Of a stretch of 48,501 nt of DNA, positions 7,739 to 16,579 are shown in pieces (the first letter of the stretch is position 1; each line of letters starts with the position of its first letter). The stretch is from Sporosalibacterium faouarense. GTDB lineage: Bacteria; Bacillota; Clostridia; Tissierellales; VENL01. Made by a program: the position numbers and the translations under genes. Under the pieces are notes generated by a model. The model did no database searches, was not told the origin of the DNA, and worked only from the letters and a program-made list of their open reading frames with translations. The DNA is taken from contig NZ_JAETGO010000079.1 of the NCBI RefSeq assembly GCF_016765695.1, positions 1 to 48,501 of the forward strand. Reading direction: 5' to 3'.

Positions 7739-8505
7739 AAAATCTAATTCAATCAGAAATCAAAAAAATCTTTTTTCTCAAATTTTCTAAAAATTATCTT
7801 ATATCTATGATAGCTATGGGCTTAGCATTAGGGATAATCTTTTCTTTAACCACTAATGTAACCCAAGGAAAAGCAATAACAGAATTGTCTCCAATGGATA
7901 TAGTTTCAACAAATATGCTGGGAGTTGACTTAGCTAATGTCATGCTAATTATCTTTACTGCTTTATCAATTTCAAAGGAATTTTCTACAGATGCAATATA
8001 CGTTTCTTTAGTGGTAACACCTAATAGAAAGAAATTCTTTGCTAGCAAAATGATAACTTATTTTTTATTATCTATTGTGGTAAGTATAGTTATGGTAGCT
8101 CTAACCTATTTAACTAGTCAGTTGATTTTATCAGTGCATGGTATGTCTAGAATCGCATTTCAAAATGCCAATTTAAGGCAGTTTCTTTTAGGGGTTTCAG
8201 TTATGCCAGTATTTTATTGTCTCTTAGCAGTAGCGGCTACATTTATATTTGAAAGTAGTGGAGGGTCTATTACTTTCTCTCTAGGAATTATGGCTATACC
8301 TGCTCTTATTAAAATGTTTTCAAGCACTATTCAAAAATTAGTTATGCCAATATTGCCACAGTCAGCAATACATAGTCTATCAGGGGTAGCTGAGCAAAAT
8401 TCTTTCGAATCATTAGGAATATTTTTTAGCATATGTATTTTATTAGCTTGGATTATACTAGTATCATTGATAGCTGTTGTAAAGTTCCAAAAACAGGATA
8501 TATAA
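7735..8505 (+). CDS. ABC transporter permease (ABC-2 type)
   Basis: A 256-aa integral membrane protein with about six hydrophobic helices. It opens with a cytoplasmic 'MKNLIQSEIKKI' and a helix near residues 22-38. 'ALSISKEFSTDAIYVSLVVTPNRKKFFASKMITYFLLS' is the characteristic loop of ABC-2/BcrB-like permeases, in which the E-x-R/T segment precedes '(P)SR..F..AK'. The ATGA start overlaps the stop of the ATPase gene, so the two form one exporter. The substrate is not visible in the sequence. No terminator with a U-tract follows immediately; the next structure is the hairpin at 8602-8640. Confidence 0.85.
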   Translation: MKNLIQSEIKKIFFLKFSKNYLISMIAMGLALGIIFSLTTNVTQGKAITELSPMDIVSTNMLGVDLANVMLIIFTALSISKEFSTDAIYVSLVVTPNRKKFFASKMITYFLLSIVVSIVMVALTYLTSQLILSVHGMSRIAFQNANLRQFLLGVSVMPVFYCLLAVAATFIFESSGGSITFSLGIMAIPALIKMFSSTIQKLVMPILPQSAIHSLSGVAEQNSFESLGIFFSICILLAWIILVSLIAVVKFQKQDI

Positions 8506-8601
8506 CTATTGTAAATATGGTCATATTAATTCATTATATAATAGTAAAATGTTTAATGTTAAAAACACTATACTTTCAATGTTAACTTCAAGTTAGTTGA
8601 G

Positions 8602-8640
8602 ATTAATCTAATATACATTATTTTCGTATATTAGATTAAT
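8602..8640. terminator. Hairpin between convergent genes, overlapping a CDS end
   Basis: Perfect 15-base arms ATTAATCTAATATAC / GTATATTAGATTAAT enclose a 9-nt loop. The hairpin contains the last codons and stop of the minus-strand deacetylase gene. U-tracts are poor on both sides. Confidence 0.45.
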
Positions 8641-9429
8641 TATATCAGAGATATATACAAATTTTATATCTTTATTTTGTAATTTAGGGTACATTGACTT
8701 AATAGCTTTTGCAGTAACTGTTCCTCCTTCTACACCAACATGTCCTATTCCTATAGCATACCCTCTTTCCAAAGCTATTTCGCCTAATTTTTCTATCTGT
8801 TTTTCTATATGATTTTGATTTTGTGTTCCGTCAAGAAAGATATCACGGGTAGCAAATTTAACATTCAAATTTTTTGATATATCTGGTATCACAGATTTTG
8901 GTGTCGTCTTACTATCTATAAAAAATAAATTTCTATCTTTTATAATTTTTAAAACAGATTCAATTATTCTTTCATCTTGAGTAATCTTTGATCCCATATG
9001 ATTATTCATTCCTACAGCAAATGGAATTTGTGATAAACTATCTTCAATGCAGCTCTGAATCTCTTCATTTGATAAATCATCGGTAATTCCTCTTGGGCCT
9101 AACCACTCCTTCTTTCCATGTTCTGGCTCCATTGGGATATGTAATATTACTTCTAATTTTGCTTCGTGAGCTGCCTGAGCATCACTTTCACTAAAAGGTT
9201 GAAATGGCATTACCGCTGCAGTCAAGGGAATATTAAGATTATACATGTCTTCTGTACCTTGACTGTTATTTCCAAAATCATCTATTATTATAGCTATGTA
9301 GCTAGTTTTTCTAGAATTAGTTTCTATTGTATTAGTATGTATGGTTGAAATAATACTTATTATTATAAGGGTTAATATTATAATCATAAAAATTGTTGTT
9401 AAGCGTTTTTTTGAGATTATTATAAACAT
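8608..9429 (-). CDS. Divergent polysaccharide deacetylase family protein (YibQ-like)
   Basis: A 273-aa protein of the divergent polysaccharide deacetylase (YibQ/DUF610) family. An N-terminal signal-anchor helix (about 11-30) is followed by the NodB-like fold: 'YIAIIIDDFGNNSQGTEDM' (the D-D metal-site motif), 'LTAAVMPFQPFSES', 'LHIPMEPEH', 'GMNNHMGSKIT', 'FFIDSKTTPKSV' and 'IGIGHVGVEGGTV'. The preserved His and Asp clusters suggest an intact metal site. It probably acts on a carbohydrate polymer at the outer face of the membrane; the substrate of this family is not established. AGGAGGAAT precedes the ATG. It is transcribed alone, toward the ABC operon. Confidence 0.85.
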   Translation of the reverse strand: MFIIISKKRLTTIFMIIILTLIIISIISTIHTNTIETNSRKTSYIAIIIDDFGNNSQGTEDMYNLNIPLTAAVMPFQPFSESDAQAAHEAKLEVILHIPMEPEHGKKEWLGPRGITDDLSNEEIQSCIEDSLSQIPFAVGMNNHMGSKITQDERIIESVLKIIKDRNLFFIDSKTTPKSVIPDISKNLNVKFATRDIFLDGTQNQNHIEKQIEKLGEIALERGYAIGIGHVGVEGGTVTAKAIKSMYPKLQNKDIKFVYISDIINLIYENNVY

Positions 9430-9509
9430 TTAGTATTCCTCCTTTTATAAAATAAAGAAAGTATTAGCTCATAATACAATATATATTCAAAAATATTTAA
9501 TAAATACAG

Positions 9510-9544
9510 AATCTTAGATAGAAATAATTTTGTAATCTAAGATT
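9510..9544. repeat. Inverted repeat in the 9430-9702 gap
   Basis: AATCTTAGAT (9510-9519) and ATCTAAGATT (9535-9544) are exact 10-base arms around a 15-nt loop, followed by TTTATTTATATTTTTG. It lies between divergent genes, so it may be a transcript stop or an operator. Nothing else is evident in this 273-bp gap. Confidence 0.4.
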
Positions 9545-9702
9545 TTATTTATATTTTTGTTGTGTATTAAACTTATATAGTGATATCAACAATTTTTTAT
9601 AATATTGTTTTGAGACAGCTATTTTATAAACTAAAAGCAGGATTATTGTTCATAGTACGAGAATTAAATATTAAATTAACTATTAATGATAGGAGGCAAA
9701 AT

Positions 9703-10158
9703 ATGTTTGAAGTTAAAAATATTGAGCCAGAAATGACCTATAGTATTAGACATAGTATTCTACGTCCTCATCAGTCATTTGAAGACTGCAAATATGATAC
9801 AGATTTTGAAAAAAATACATTTCATGTTGGAGCATTTTATCAAGGAAGGCTAATAAGTATTGCATCATTTTGTGAAAGAAAAAATATTGATTTTACTAGT
9901 GAAAAGCAATATCAATTAAGAGCGATGGCAACCCTTGAGGAGTATAGAAAGCTAGGGGCTGGAAGAGCAGTTGTTAATTATGCAGAAAGCTTTTTACAAA
10001 GGGAAAAAATTGAGATTTTATGGTGTAAAGGAAGAACTAATGTCCAAAAGTATTATAAAAGACTAGGATTTATAACACATGGCGAAGTCTTTGATTACCC
10101 GCCTATTGGACCTCATATTATTATGTATAAAAAAATAAATGAAGGAAATATATATTAA
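9703..10158 (+). CDS. GNAT-family N-acetyltransferase
   Basis: A 151-aa GNAT enzyme, predicted to transfer acetyl from acetyl-CoA to an unknown amine. The acetyl-CoA-binding motif A is 'LRAMATLEEYRKLGAGRAVVNYAESFL', in which R-x-L-G-A-G-R-A corresponds to the consensus Q/R-x-x-G-x-G/A. The preceding strand 'GAFYQGRLISIASFCE' and the final 'YYKRLGFITHG' complete the fold. I use ATG 9703, which has AGGAGG seven bases upstream. The reading frame is open further 5' but without a ribosome site, and those residues are atypical. Monocistronic. It resembles small uncharacterised YitI-like acetyltransferases. Confidence 0.85.
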   Translation: MFEVKNIEPEMTYSIRHSILRPHQSFEDCKYDTDFEKNTFHVGAFYQGRLISIASFCERKNIDFTSEKQYQLRAMATLEEYRKLGAGRAVVNYAESFLQREKIEILWCKGRTNVQKYYKRLGFITHGEVFDYPPIGPHIIMYKKINEGNIY

Positions 10159-10399
10159 AACTTTTGACAACAATATCTTAATGACTTGATATTCAGCCAC
10201 TTTACAATTCAATTTGGGGGAAAGTTGTCTGTAAGATAGAAAGGGTATTCAATCAATAAGTACATAATTCCTTCATTTGTTATAACTATTATAATACTGT
10301 AATTGTATTTGAAGATTCTATTTTTGGGAATAAATAATAGTGAAGATTAAAATAAATTAATCCTTTAGGCTCGAGTATTTTGGTTAGAGGTGATTGATA

Positions 10400-11764
10400 A
10401 TGGTAAATGAATTATTGAAAAAGCAAAAAGACTTTTTTAAGAAAGGCTATACTAGTGATATTGACTTTAGATTGAATTCCTTAGGAAAACTTAGAAAATC
10501 TATACAGTATTATGAAAAAGATATATTAGAAGCATTACAAGTTGATTTAGGTAAGCCTCATTTTGAAGGATATGCAACTGAGGTAGGATATGTACTTGAT
10601 AGTATAAGTTATATGGAAAAAAATCTCAAGAAATGGACAAAGGATAAAAAAGTCAAAACACCTATTCATCAAGCCCTTACAAAAAGCTTTATAAGGTATG
10701 AGCCCTATGGAACAGTGCTAATAATAGGGCCATTTAACTATCCTTTTCAGTTAATAATAGAGCCGATGATTGGTGCTATTGCAGCTGGTAATACTGTAAT
10801 ATTAAAGCCTTCGCAAGATACAGTAAAAACTGAGGCAATAATAAAAAGGATTATCAATGAGGTGTTTGAAGAAGAGTATATTAGTGTTATAACAGGTGGA
10901 AGAGAAGTAACGTCTGAACTAATTAATTCGAAATTTGACTATATATTTTTTACAGGGAGCGTTCCAGTAGGAAAGATTGTGATGGAGGCAGCATCTAAAA
11001 ATCTAGTTCCAGTTACCCTTGAACTGGGAGGAAAAAGTCCAGTAATTGTTCATAAGGATTCAAATTTAGATAAAGCCGCCAAAAGAATAATGTGGGGAAA
11101 ATTTATTAATACTGGACAGACATGTGTAGCTCCAGACTACGTGTATATACATAAGGATATAAAGGATGAGCTATTACAGAAAATGAAGGAAGTATTAATA
11201 GAGTTTTATGGTGATAAGCCTAAGAATAGTGAAGACTATGGCAAGATAGTAAATACCAGACAATTTGATAGATTAGTAACACTTATAGATGAAGATAAAG
11301 TTTTTTATGGTGGGAATTACGATAGAGAAGAATTATATATAGAACCAACGATTTTAAATAATGTTACTTGGATGGATAAGGTTATGGAGGATGAGATATT
11401 TGGACCTATTTTACCTGTAATGGAGTACGGTGATATAAATAAAGTTATAGATATAATAAATTCTAATCCGAAGCCACTATCCTTTTACATATTTTCAGAA
11501 AATGAACGGATACAAAATATGACTATTGATAGGATATCCTTTGGTGGAGGATGTATAAACGATACTATATCTCACGTAGCCACTCCCTATATGCCTTTTG
11601 GTGGGGTAGGTAACTCTGGTATTGGATCTTATCATGGAGAGTATAGCTTCTATACATTCTCTCACGCTAAAAGTATAATAAAGAAATCAACTATATTTGA
11701 TTTAAATCTTATATTTCCACCATATAAGGATAGAATTAATATACTTAAAAAAGTTCTAAAATAG
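10400..11764 (+). CDS. NAD(P)-dependent aldehyde dehydrogenase
   Basis: A 454-aa class 3-type aldehyde dehydrogenase (YwdH/AldH-like), oxidising aldehydes to carboxylates in the cytoplasm. Catalytic residues are visible: Asn113 in 'IGPFNYPF', general base Glu208 in 'VTLELGGKSP' and nucleophile Cys242 in 'NTGQTCVAPDYV'. The cofactor site includes 'FTGSVPVGK'. The C-terminal 'MPFGGVGNSGIGSYHGEYSF' is typical of fatty-aldehyde dehydrogenases, and the short length fits class 3 rather than the ~500-aa classes. ATG 10400 is chosen over TTG 10394 because TAGAGGTGAT is correctly spaced before it. The 240-bp gap upstream shows no clear promoter. Confidence 0.9.
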   Translation: MVNELLKKQKDFFKKGYTSDIDFRLNSLGKLRKSIQYYEKDILEALQVDLGKPHFEGYATEVGYVLDSISYMEKNLKKWTKDKKVKTPIHQALTKSFIRYEPYGTVLIIGPFNYPFQLIIEPMIGAIAAGNTVILKPSQDTVKTEAIIKRIINEVFEEEYISVITGGREVTSELINSKFDYIFFTGSVPVGKIVMEAASKNLVPVTLELGGKSPVIVHKDSNLDKAAKRIMWGKFINTGQTCVAPDYVYIHKDIKDELLQKMKEVLIEFYGDKPKNSEDYGKIVNTRQFDRLVTLIDEDKVFYGGNYDREELYIEPTILNNVTWMDKVMEDEIFGPILPVMEYGDINKVIDIINSNPKPLSFYIFSENERIQNMTIDRISFGGGCINDTISHVATPYMPFGGVGNSGIGSYHGEYSFYTFSHAKSIIKKSTIFDLNLIFPPYKDRINILKKVLK

Positions 11765-11840
11765 AGTTAGTTTATATATTAAGTTGAAAACTTGTTTGAA
11801 AGGCTGAAATTATGAAGACCAATAAAATGGGGTAGATGAA

Positions 11841-13043
11841 ATGAAAAAAATTAAAATGAGTAAATTACAAGCTCGTCGTTTTCTTGTAAATTATCATGGA
11901 CTAGATAGCTATAATCACTTTGAAGGAGAAGAAGGTGTTTTAGAATTTATGAGAAAGGTAGGATGTATTCAGTATGACCCTCTTAATGTTGTAGGACGAA
12001 ATCCAGATTTAGTTTTACAATCTAGAATTAAAGGGTACACATCAGATATCTTGGAAAAGCTTCTATATACAGATAGATCTTTAGTAGATGGTTGGGACAA
12101 GATGATGGCTATATATAGAAAAGAAGATTGGGCACCTATGGGTCATGTAAGGAATAAGCATATTGAATCTTTTATAGGTACAATGAATAATAGAGGGACT
12201 ATGAAAGCTTTAGACTTAATTGATGAAATAAGGAATATAATAAAGCAAAATGGACCAATACAAGCCCGTGATATAAACATAGGTGTTTCACCGAAAGGGT
12301 CGTGGGGACATAGAAAGCTATCCAGTGTTGCACTTGACTACATGTTTAACAATGGAGAGTTAGGAATATTTAGAAAAAACAATACTCAAAAAGTTTATGA
12401 TTTAATAGAAAATTTATTACCAACTGAAATAATTGATAAGGACTCATTTAATAGTAATTATGAATTTCATAAATGGTACTTCAAGAGGCGTATTGGAAGT
12501 GTGGGAATGATATGGAAACGTAGTGGAGGTGGCTGGCTAGGACATTTTCTCTCAAACAAGGAATTAAGAAATACTATTATTGATGAATTATTAAGTGAAA
12601 ATAGTATTGTACCTGTATCTATTGAAGGAATTAATGATGATTTTTATATTAGGACTGAAGATGTTAAAAACTTTGATTTTACAGAAGTAAAAGAGGATAT
12701 GTCAATGCGTTTTTTAGCTCCACTTGATAATATTTTATGGGATAGGTCTATGATTGAAGAAATTTTTGACTTCAAATATAGATGGGAAGTTTATGTTCCT
12801 AAAGATAAAAGAAAATATGGTTATTATGTGCTTCCTGTGCTTTATGGTGATAAGCTTATAGCTAGATTTGAACCTGAATTACATAGGGGGAATGAACCTC
12901 TAGTAATAAAAAGGTGGTGGTGGGAAGAAGGAATTATAATAACCGATAAAATGAAGAAATCTGTAAAAGATAGCCTAGAAGAGTTTTGCAATTATCTTCA
13001 GGCTGATGGTTTAGCTAAAGAAAGCATTAGCAAAATCTATTGA
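11841..13043 (+). CDS. Winged-helix DNA glycosylase, YcaQ/AlkX-like
   Basis: A 400-aa member of the winged helix DNA-binding (HTH_42) family that includes YcaQ, which unhooks DNA interstrand crosslinks and removes alkylated bases. The N-terminal 'MSKLQARRFLVNYHGL' and 'GCIQYDPLNVVGRNPDLVLQSRI' carry the catalytic Q-x-D signature (Q44-Y-D46). Family knowledge links Q-x-D to the YcaQ/AlkX branch and Q-x-Q to the self-resistance AlkZ branch. Later blocks 'DGWDKMMAIY', 'RFLAPLDNILWDR' and 'FEPELHRG' are also family hallmarks. The ATG is preceded by ATGGGGTAGATG, a modest ribosome site. It stands alone between aldehyde dehydrogenase and a terminator. Confidence 0.85.
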   Translation: MKKIKMSKLQARRFLVNYHGLDSYNHFEGEEGVLEFMRKVGCIQYDPLNVVGRNPDLVLQSRIKGYTSDILEKLLYTDRSLVDGWDKMMAIYRKEDWAPMGHVRNKHIESFIGTMNNRGTMKALDLIDEIRNIIKQNGPIQARDINIGVSPKGSWGHRKLSSVALDYMFNNGELGIFRKNNTQKVYDLIENLLPTEIIDKDSFNSNYEFHKWYFKRRIGSVGMIWKRSGGGWLGHFLSNKELRNTIIDELLSENSIVPVSIEGINDDFYIRTEDVKNFDFTEVKEDMSMRFLAPLDNILWDRSMIEEIFDFKYRWEVYVPKDKRKYGYYVLPVLYGDKLIARFEPELHRGNEPLVIKRWWWEEGIIITDKMKKSVKDSLEEFCNYLQADGLAKESISKIY

Positions 13044-13080
13044 AGATAATATACATAATATCTACTTAATAGACTGTAAA

Positions 13081-13102
13081 GCCCTCAACGATTGTTGAGG
13101 GC
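13081..13102. terminator. Stem-loop after the ycaQ-like gene
   Basis: GCCCTCAAC / GTTGAGGGC, 9-bp perfect stem, 4-nt loop. It lies between convergent genes. The minus-strand side continues TTTAC; the plus-strand side has no real T run. Confidence 0.6.
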
Positions 13103-13179
13103 ATATCTGTTATAGATATTATTTTAATGTAGTTATAGACTCAGAGAGATACATATTATATAGAGGATATAATACGTAT

Positions 13180-14055
13180 TTATTTACTAGGCTTTAACTT
13201 ATTAGACTCTAAGAATTCCAGTATACGACTAGATTGATTAACAACTACGTGTCCTGTATTAGGTAACAATGTATCATTAGTTTGAGAAGTAAATCTCTTA
13301 AGATGATTGATACTTTTTTGAGCAGGAATCAAATTGTCACGTTCTCCAAAGATGACTTGTATTGGCATTGTTAATTTGGATAGAGACACTCCATCAAAAA
13401 CTGGAAGCTTTTCTAATCTAGGATTAAAGTGCTTACTAATCAGTTGTGTGAATTCAAGAGCACTTTTCATATCAGATGTTGATACTGAAGGGGTTGCATC
13501 ATTATACACTAATTTCATGGCTTGTTTTTTACCCCATTTGCCTAATAGAGATAAAAAGAGATTCTTCCATAAAAAGCTAGACTTTGTTTTTGCAAGTCCT
13601 CCTGGGCATAAAAGAACTAGCTGTTCTACCTTATCTGGATATGTGGTTGCAAAATCTAATGCCATCCAGCCACCCAATGATAGACCAACGATTGAGCATG
13701 TCTTGAGGCCAAGTGATTTAAAGGTTTCATCTAGCCAACTAGAATAATCACCGCTTTCATAAGTAGGACGATTGGGGTCAGAGAAACCTGCTTCTCCTAT
13801 TAAGTCGATAGCATAGACATGATGAGTTTTGCTAAATGTTATTACATCACTATACCAACAGAAAGAGTTTGATACACTTCCATGAAGTAATATTAGGGGT
13901 GGATTATCATTTGACCCAGATTCAATTACAAAAGTAGAACCAAAGCTTGTATCAACTTTATATTGTTTGTTCTCAACAGGCCAACTTGATAGTATTTCCT
14001 GATATCTCTTTAAAACTTCTTGTTTGCCTTCTTCAGACTTGAATATTTTTTTCAT
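13180..14055 (-). CDS. Alpha/beta-fold hydrolase
   Basis: A 291-aa cytoplasmic alpha/beta hydrolase; no signal peptide is visible. Oxyanion-hole segment 'LILLHGSVSNSFCW' precedes nucleophile Ser126 in 'VGLSLGGWMAL' (G-x-S-x-G). The acid is probably the Asp of 'IFGERDNLIP', and the His is in 'LPNTGHVVVNQ'. The fold is complete, so it should be active, but the substrate cannot be read from sequence. It is 19 bp downstream of the PadR-type gene and probably co-transcribed, so its expression is likely controlled by that regulator and the operators at 15030-15057. A GAGGGG ribosome site lies before the ATG. Confidence 0.88.
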   Translation of the reverse strand: MKKIFKSEEGKQEVLKRYQEILSSWPVENKQYKVDTSFGSTFVIESGSNDNPPLILLHGSVSNSFCWYSDVITFSKTHHVYAIDLIGEAGFSDPNRPTYESGDYSSWLDETFKSLGLKTCSIVGLSLGGWMALDFATTYPDKVEQLVLLCPGGLAKTKSSFLWKNLFLSLLGKWGKKQAMKLVYNDATPSVSTSDMKSALEFTQLISKHFNPRLEKLPVFDGVSLSKLTMPIQVIFGERDNLIPAQKSINHLKRFTSQTNDTLLPNTGHVVVNQSSRILEFLESNKLKPSK

Positions 14056-14074
14056 AATTTATATTCCCCTCAAC

Positions 14075-14992
14075 TCATTTTAAAAGCCATTCTTCAGCTT
14101 CTTTTTTATTATCATAGACCCTAAAACTATTACTCTTATTTATTTCAAGGGCCATTTCTTTAAATTTACCTTTTTGACTGATGCTGTTTGGAATAATAGC
14201 AGCTACTTTCACATTGTAATTAATAAATTTTTGAATTATATTACCTGCTACCTTAGTCTTAAGTTTATAAAAGTCCTCAGACAATGTATTGTGATGTAAC
14301 ATAAGTAAGTTTGTATCCTTTTCTCCACATAAAGCTACCAATTCTAGAGCATCATCTTCGGTTTTTAGTGGAGTAGCAGCTGACATAAAATCTATATATC
14401 TTTTATGATTTTTTTCTATAACTTCATATTTCAATTTCTCTTTCTCCTTTCTAACTTGATTTTCAAATAACTTTTCCCTTAATTCTTGGATCCAATCTAA
14501 TTCATTCTTATATGAGAATATAATGTTTTTATAAATCATATCCCATATGAAAGCTTCTCTATCATCTCTATTAGGCGTATAACGAGCACGTCTTCTCTTT
14601 TCTTGTTCAATAACTAACTGTATTTTGAGTTCTTCTTCATAACTTGTAAGAAGCCCATTTAACTCTTGGTTAGATAGTACATTAGACCAGGCCAGTTGTA
14701 TTAAAAAAGTCTTTTTAAGTTCAGGGGCTTCTGGGCTAGACATAGTCCACTCCTTTAATTCATTTAAACCTTCATCTGTAATCTTATATGTTTTTTTAGA
14801 AGGTGCTCCATCCTGATGAAAAACTTCACTGGAAACAAAACCTTTATCTTGTAATTGAACTAGGGCTTTATAGATTTGATTATTATTGCCAGACCAATAC
14901 ATAAAAGTGGAATCCTTAAAAATTTTCTTTAACTCATATCCAGTTGAAGGCTTCCAGCTAAGGATACCCAGGATTGCAAATTTAATTGACAT
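14075..14992 (-). CDS. PadR-family regulator fused to a DUF4180 domain
   Basis: A 305-aa fusion. Residues about 1-80 are a PadR winged helix: 'FAILGILSWKPSTGYELKKIF', 'IYKALVQLQDKGFVSSEVF', 'KKTYKITDEGLNELKEW'. A helical dimerisation region extends to about 180. The last ~110 residues ('TPLKTEDDALELVALCGEKDTNLLMLHHNTLSEDFYKLK', then 'AGNIIQKFINYNVKVAAIIP' and 'NSFRVYDNKKEAEEWL') match the DUF4180 pattern, usually found as a stand-alone small protein. ATG 14992 has GGAAGTG upstream. It heads a two-gene operon with the hydrolase and probably represses itself through two palindromes in its promoter. Confidence 0.85.
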   Translation of the reverse strand: MSIKFAILGILSWKPSTGYELKKIFKDSTFMYWSGNNNQIYKALVQLQDKGFVSSEVFHQDGAPSKKTYKITDEGLNELKEWTMSSPEAPELKKTFLIQLAWSNVLSNQELNGLLTSYEEELKIQLVIEQEKRRRARYTPNRDDREAFIWDMIYKNIIFSYKNELDWIQELREKLFENQVRKEKEKLKYEVIEKNHKRYIDFMSAATPLKTEDDALELVALCGEKDTNLLMLHHNTLSEDFYKLKTKVAGNIIQKFINYNVKVAAIIPNSISQKGKFKEMALEINKSNSFRVYDNKKEAEEWLLK

Positions 14993-15029
14993 TAATTACA
15001 CTTCCTTTTTAAATAATTTCATATAACCA

Positions 15030-15070
15030 TAACATATGTTAATAGTAACATATGTTATTTTGATAGTCAA
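15030..15070 (-). promoter_or_regulatory. padR-type promoter with two identical 12-bp operators
   Basis: On the minus strand, TTGACT (15070-15065), a 17-bp spacer and TACTAT (15047-15042) form a promoter. The perfect palindrome TAACATATGTTA occurs twice, at 15046-15057 in the spacer and 15030-15041 just after the -10, 16 bp centre to centre. ATGT...ACAT-type dyads are classical PadR sites. Confidence 0.75.
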
Positions 15071-15292
15071 CTTTTTTTAAAACAAAATTCAGATTAATTT
15101 AATTGAAGAACAACATATTTAAATTTTGATGAGATTAAGTTATTGATCCTCGAGTAATAAAGCATGATTCATGGAATTTTAGTTGTTATATATAAAGTTA
15201 ATTTAGCAAAGAAGAATTATGGGATTTGGACATATGTCCTTTTGCTTAAGAAATATATAAAATATAATATTTATAATAAGAGGAGGAGTGAA

Positions 15293-15982
15293 ATGGAAAA
15301 TATAAATAATCCACGGGTATTAAAAGAGTATGTGGATAAATTCAATATCAACAGTTTATTTCAAGATAATATGATGGAAGATATGAAGTTGTGTAAATTT
15401 AATTCTGAAGAAATTATTTTTTTAGAAGAAGAGCATATAGAGAATTTTTATTTTATAGTTGAAGGCAAGGTAAGAGTGAAGGCTTCATTGAAAAGTGGCA
15501 AGGAAATTTTACTTAGATTTATTCAACCATTTAATACTTTAGGTGAAATTGAACTAATGGGAGATTGTTGTGCCAAGAATAGAGTTGAATCAGTTAAAGA
15601 GTCTTTGCTAATTGGTATTTCAATAGATAAAATGAGAAAATTTGCATTTGAAGATATAAAATTTCTTAAATATATTAATGGAATTTTAAGTCATAAGATA
15701 TCCACAATTGATAAAACTATGGCTTTAAATTTAACATATCCATTAGATGTCAGGTTAGCGAATTATTTAATTACAATAAACTCTACAAATGAAAATAGAA
15801 TTAATGAACTAGAAACTAATGATTTAAATGATATAGCAGAGATATTAGGTAGTAGCTTGAGACATTTGAATAGAGTTATAAAGGACATGAGTGATTTAGG
15901 TATATTGAAGAAACAGAATAAAAAATTGTTAATTCAAGATTATGATAAATTAAAGCAAATGTCTGTTGAACTTTACTTTTAA
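15293..15982 (+). CDS. Crp/Fnr-family transcriptional regulator
   Basis: A 229-aa regulator. The N-terminal cyclic-nucleotide-binding-like beta barrel (about 20-140) includes 'EEIIFLEEEHIENFYFIVEGKVRVKASLKSGKEILL' and 'LGEIELMGD'. The C-terminal HTH (about 150-225) is 'TNDLNDIAEILGSSLRHLNRVIKDMSDLGIL'. No Cys cluster for an Fnr iron-sulfur centre is present. It resembles YeiL-type regulators. I choose ATG 15293, with AGAGGAGGAGTG upstream; the open frame before it lacks a ribosome site. The transporter gene starts 19 bp after its stop, a pairing often seen for YeiL-like regulators and DUF606 transporters. Confidence 0.85.
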   Translation: MENINNPRVLKEYVDKFNINSLFQDNMMEDMKLCKFNSEEIIFLEEEHIENFYFIVEGKVRVKASLKSGKEILLRFIQPFNTLGEIELMGDCCAKNRVESVKESLLIGISIDKMRKFAFEDIKFLKYINGILSHKISTIDKTMALNLTYPLDVRLANYLITINSTNENRINELETNDLNDIAEILGSSLRHLNRVIKDMSDLGILKKQNKKLLIQDYDKLKQMSVELYF

Positions 15983-16001
15983 TGTGAAATGGAGGGGAAT
16001 A

Positions 16002-16445
16002 ATGTATAGAGGAATACTTTTTTCAATAATGGCAGGACTTTTTATAGCAGTACAAGGAATTTTTAATACAAGAGTTAGTGACAAAATCGGTTTTTGGGAA
16101 GCAAATACCTTTGTGAAGGGAACTGCTTTCTTATTTGCTCTCATTATTACTTTGATATCAGGTAAAGGAAACTTTTCAAATATTACACAAATAAATAAGG
16201 TGTATTTATTAGGAGGAGTGATGGGAGCAATAATTGTATTTGGAGTTATGAAGGGAATAACATATATTGGAGCCACTAATGCAGTAACTTTAATAATAGT
16301 ATCACAAATTATATGTGCATTAATAATAAATAGTTTAGGATTATTTGGGGAGAACAAGCTAAGTATTACTCCTATTAAAGTATTAGGATTAGCTTTTATG
16401 TTTGTCGGTATTATCCTCTTTCAATTCAAAGGGTTGAGTGAGTAG
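16002..16445 (+). CDS. DUF606/YdcZ-like DMT-family membrane protein
   Basis: A 147-aa integral membrane protein with about five hydrophobic helices and 'NTRVSDKIGFWEANTFVKGTAFLFALI' near the N-terminus. This is the pattern of the DUF606 (YdcZ) branch of the drug/metabolite transporter superfamily, small proteins thought to act as dimers. ATG 16002 is preceded by TGGAGGGG; the in-frame codons 5' of it overlap the Crp/Fnr gene end. Substrate unknown. It is very likely co-transcribed with, and regulated by, the adjacent Crp/Fnr protein. Confidence 0.8.
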   Translation: MYRGILFSIMAGLFIAVQGIFNTRVSDKIGFWEANTFVKGTAFLFALIITLISGKGNFSNITQINKVYLLGGVMGAIIVFGVMKGITYIGATNAVTLIIVSQIICALIINSLGLFGENKLSITPIKVLGLAFMFVGIILFQFKGLSE

Positions 16446-16579
16446 ATAATCTCTCATATTAAATAGTTATTAGAAGAATAGTGATATTATAAAAATAAAG
16501 GTGGTTTTAATAAAGTAGACAAGAATATTTTAAAACAGATATGTGCTAATTAGGCAACTAAGAAAGGTAGAGGATTAAT

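Noticed and set aside
13334-13747. 137-aa plus-strand frame opposite the alpha/beta hydrolase
   Set aside because: It is the complement of a clear hydrolase gene, lacks a ribosome site and resembles no protein.
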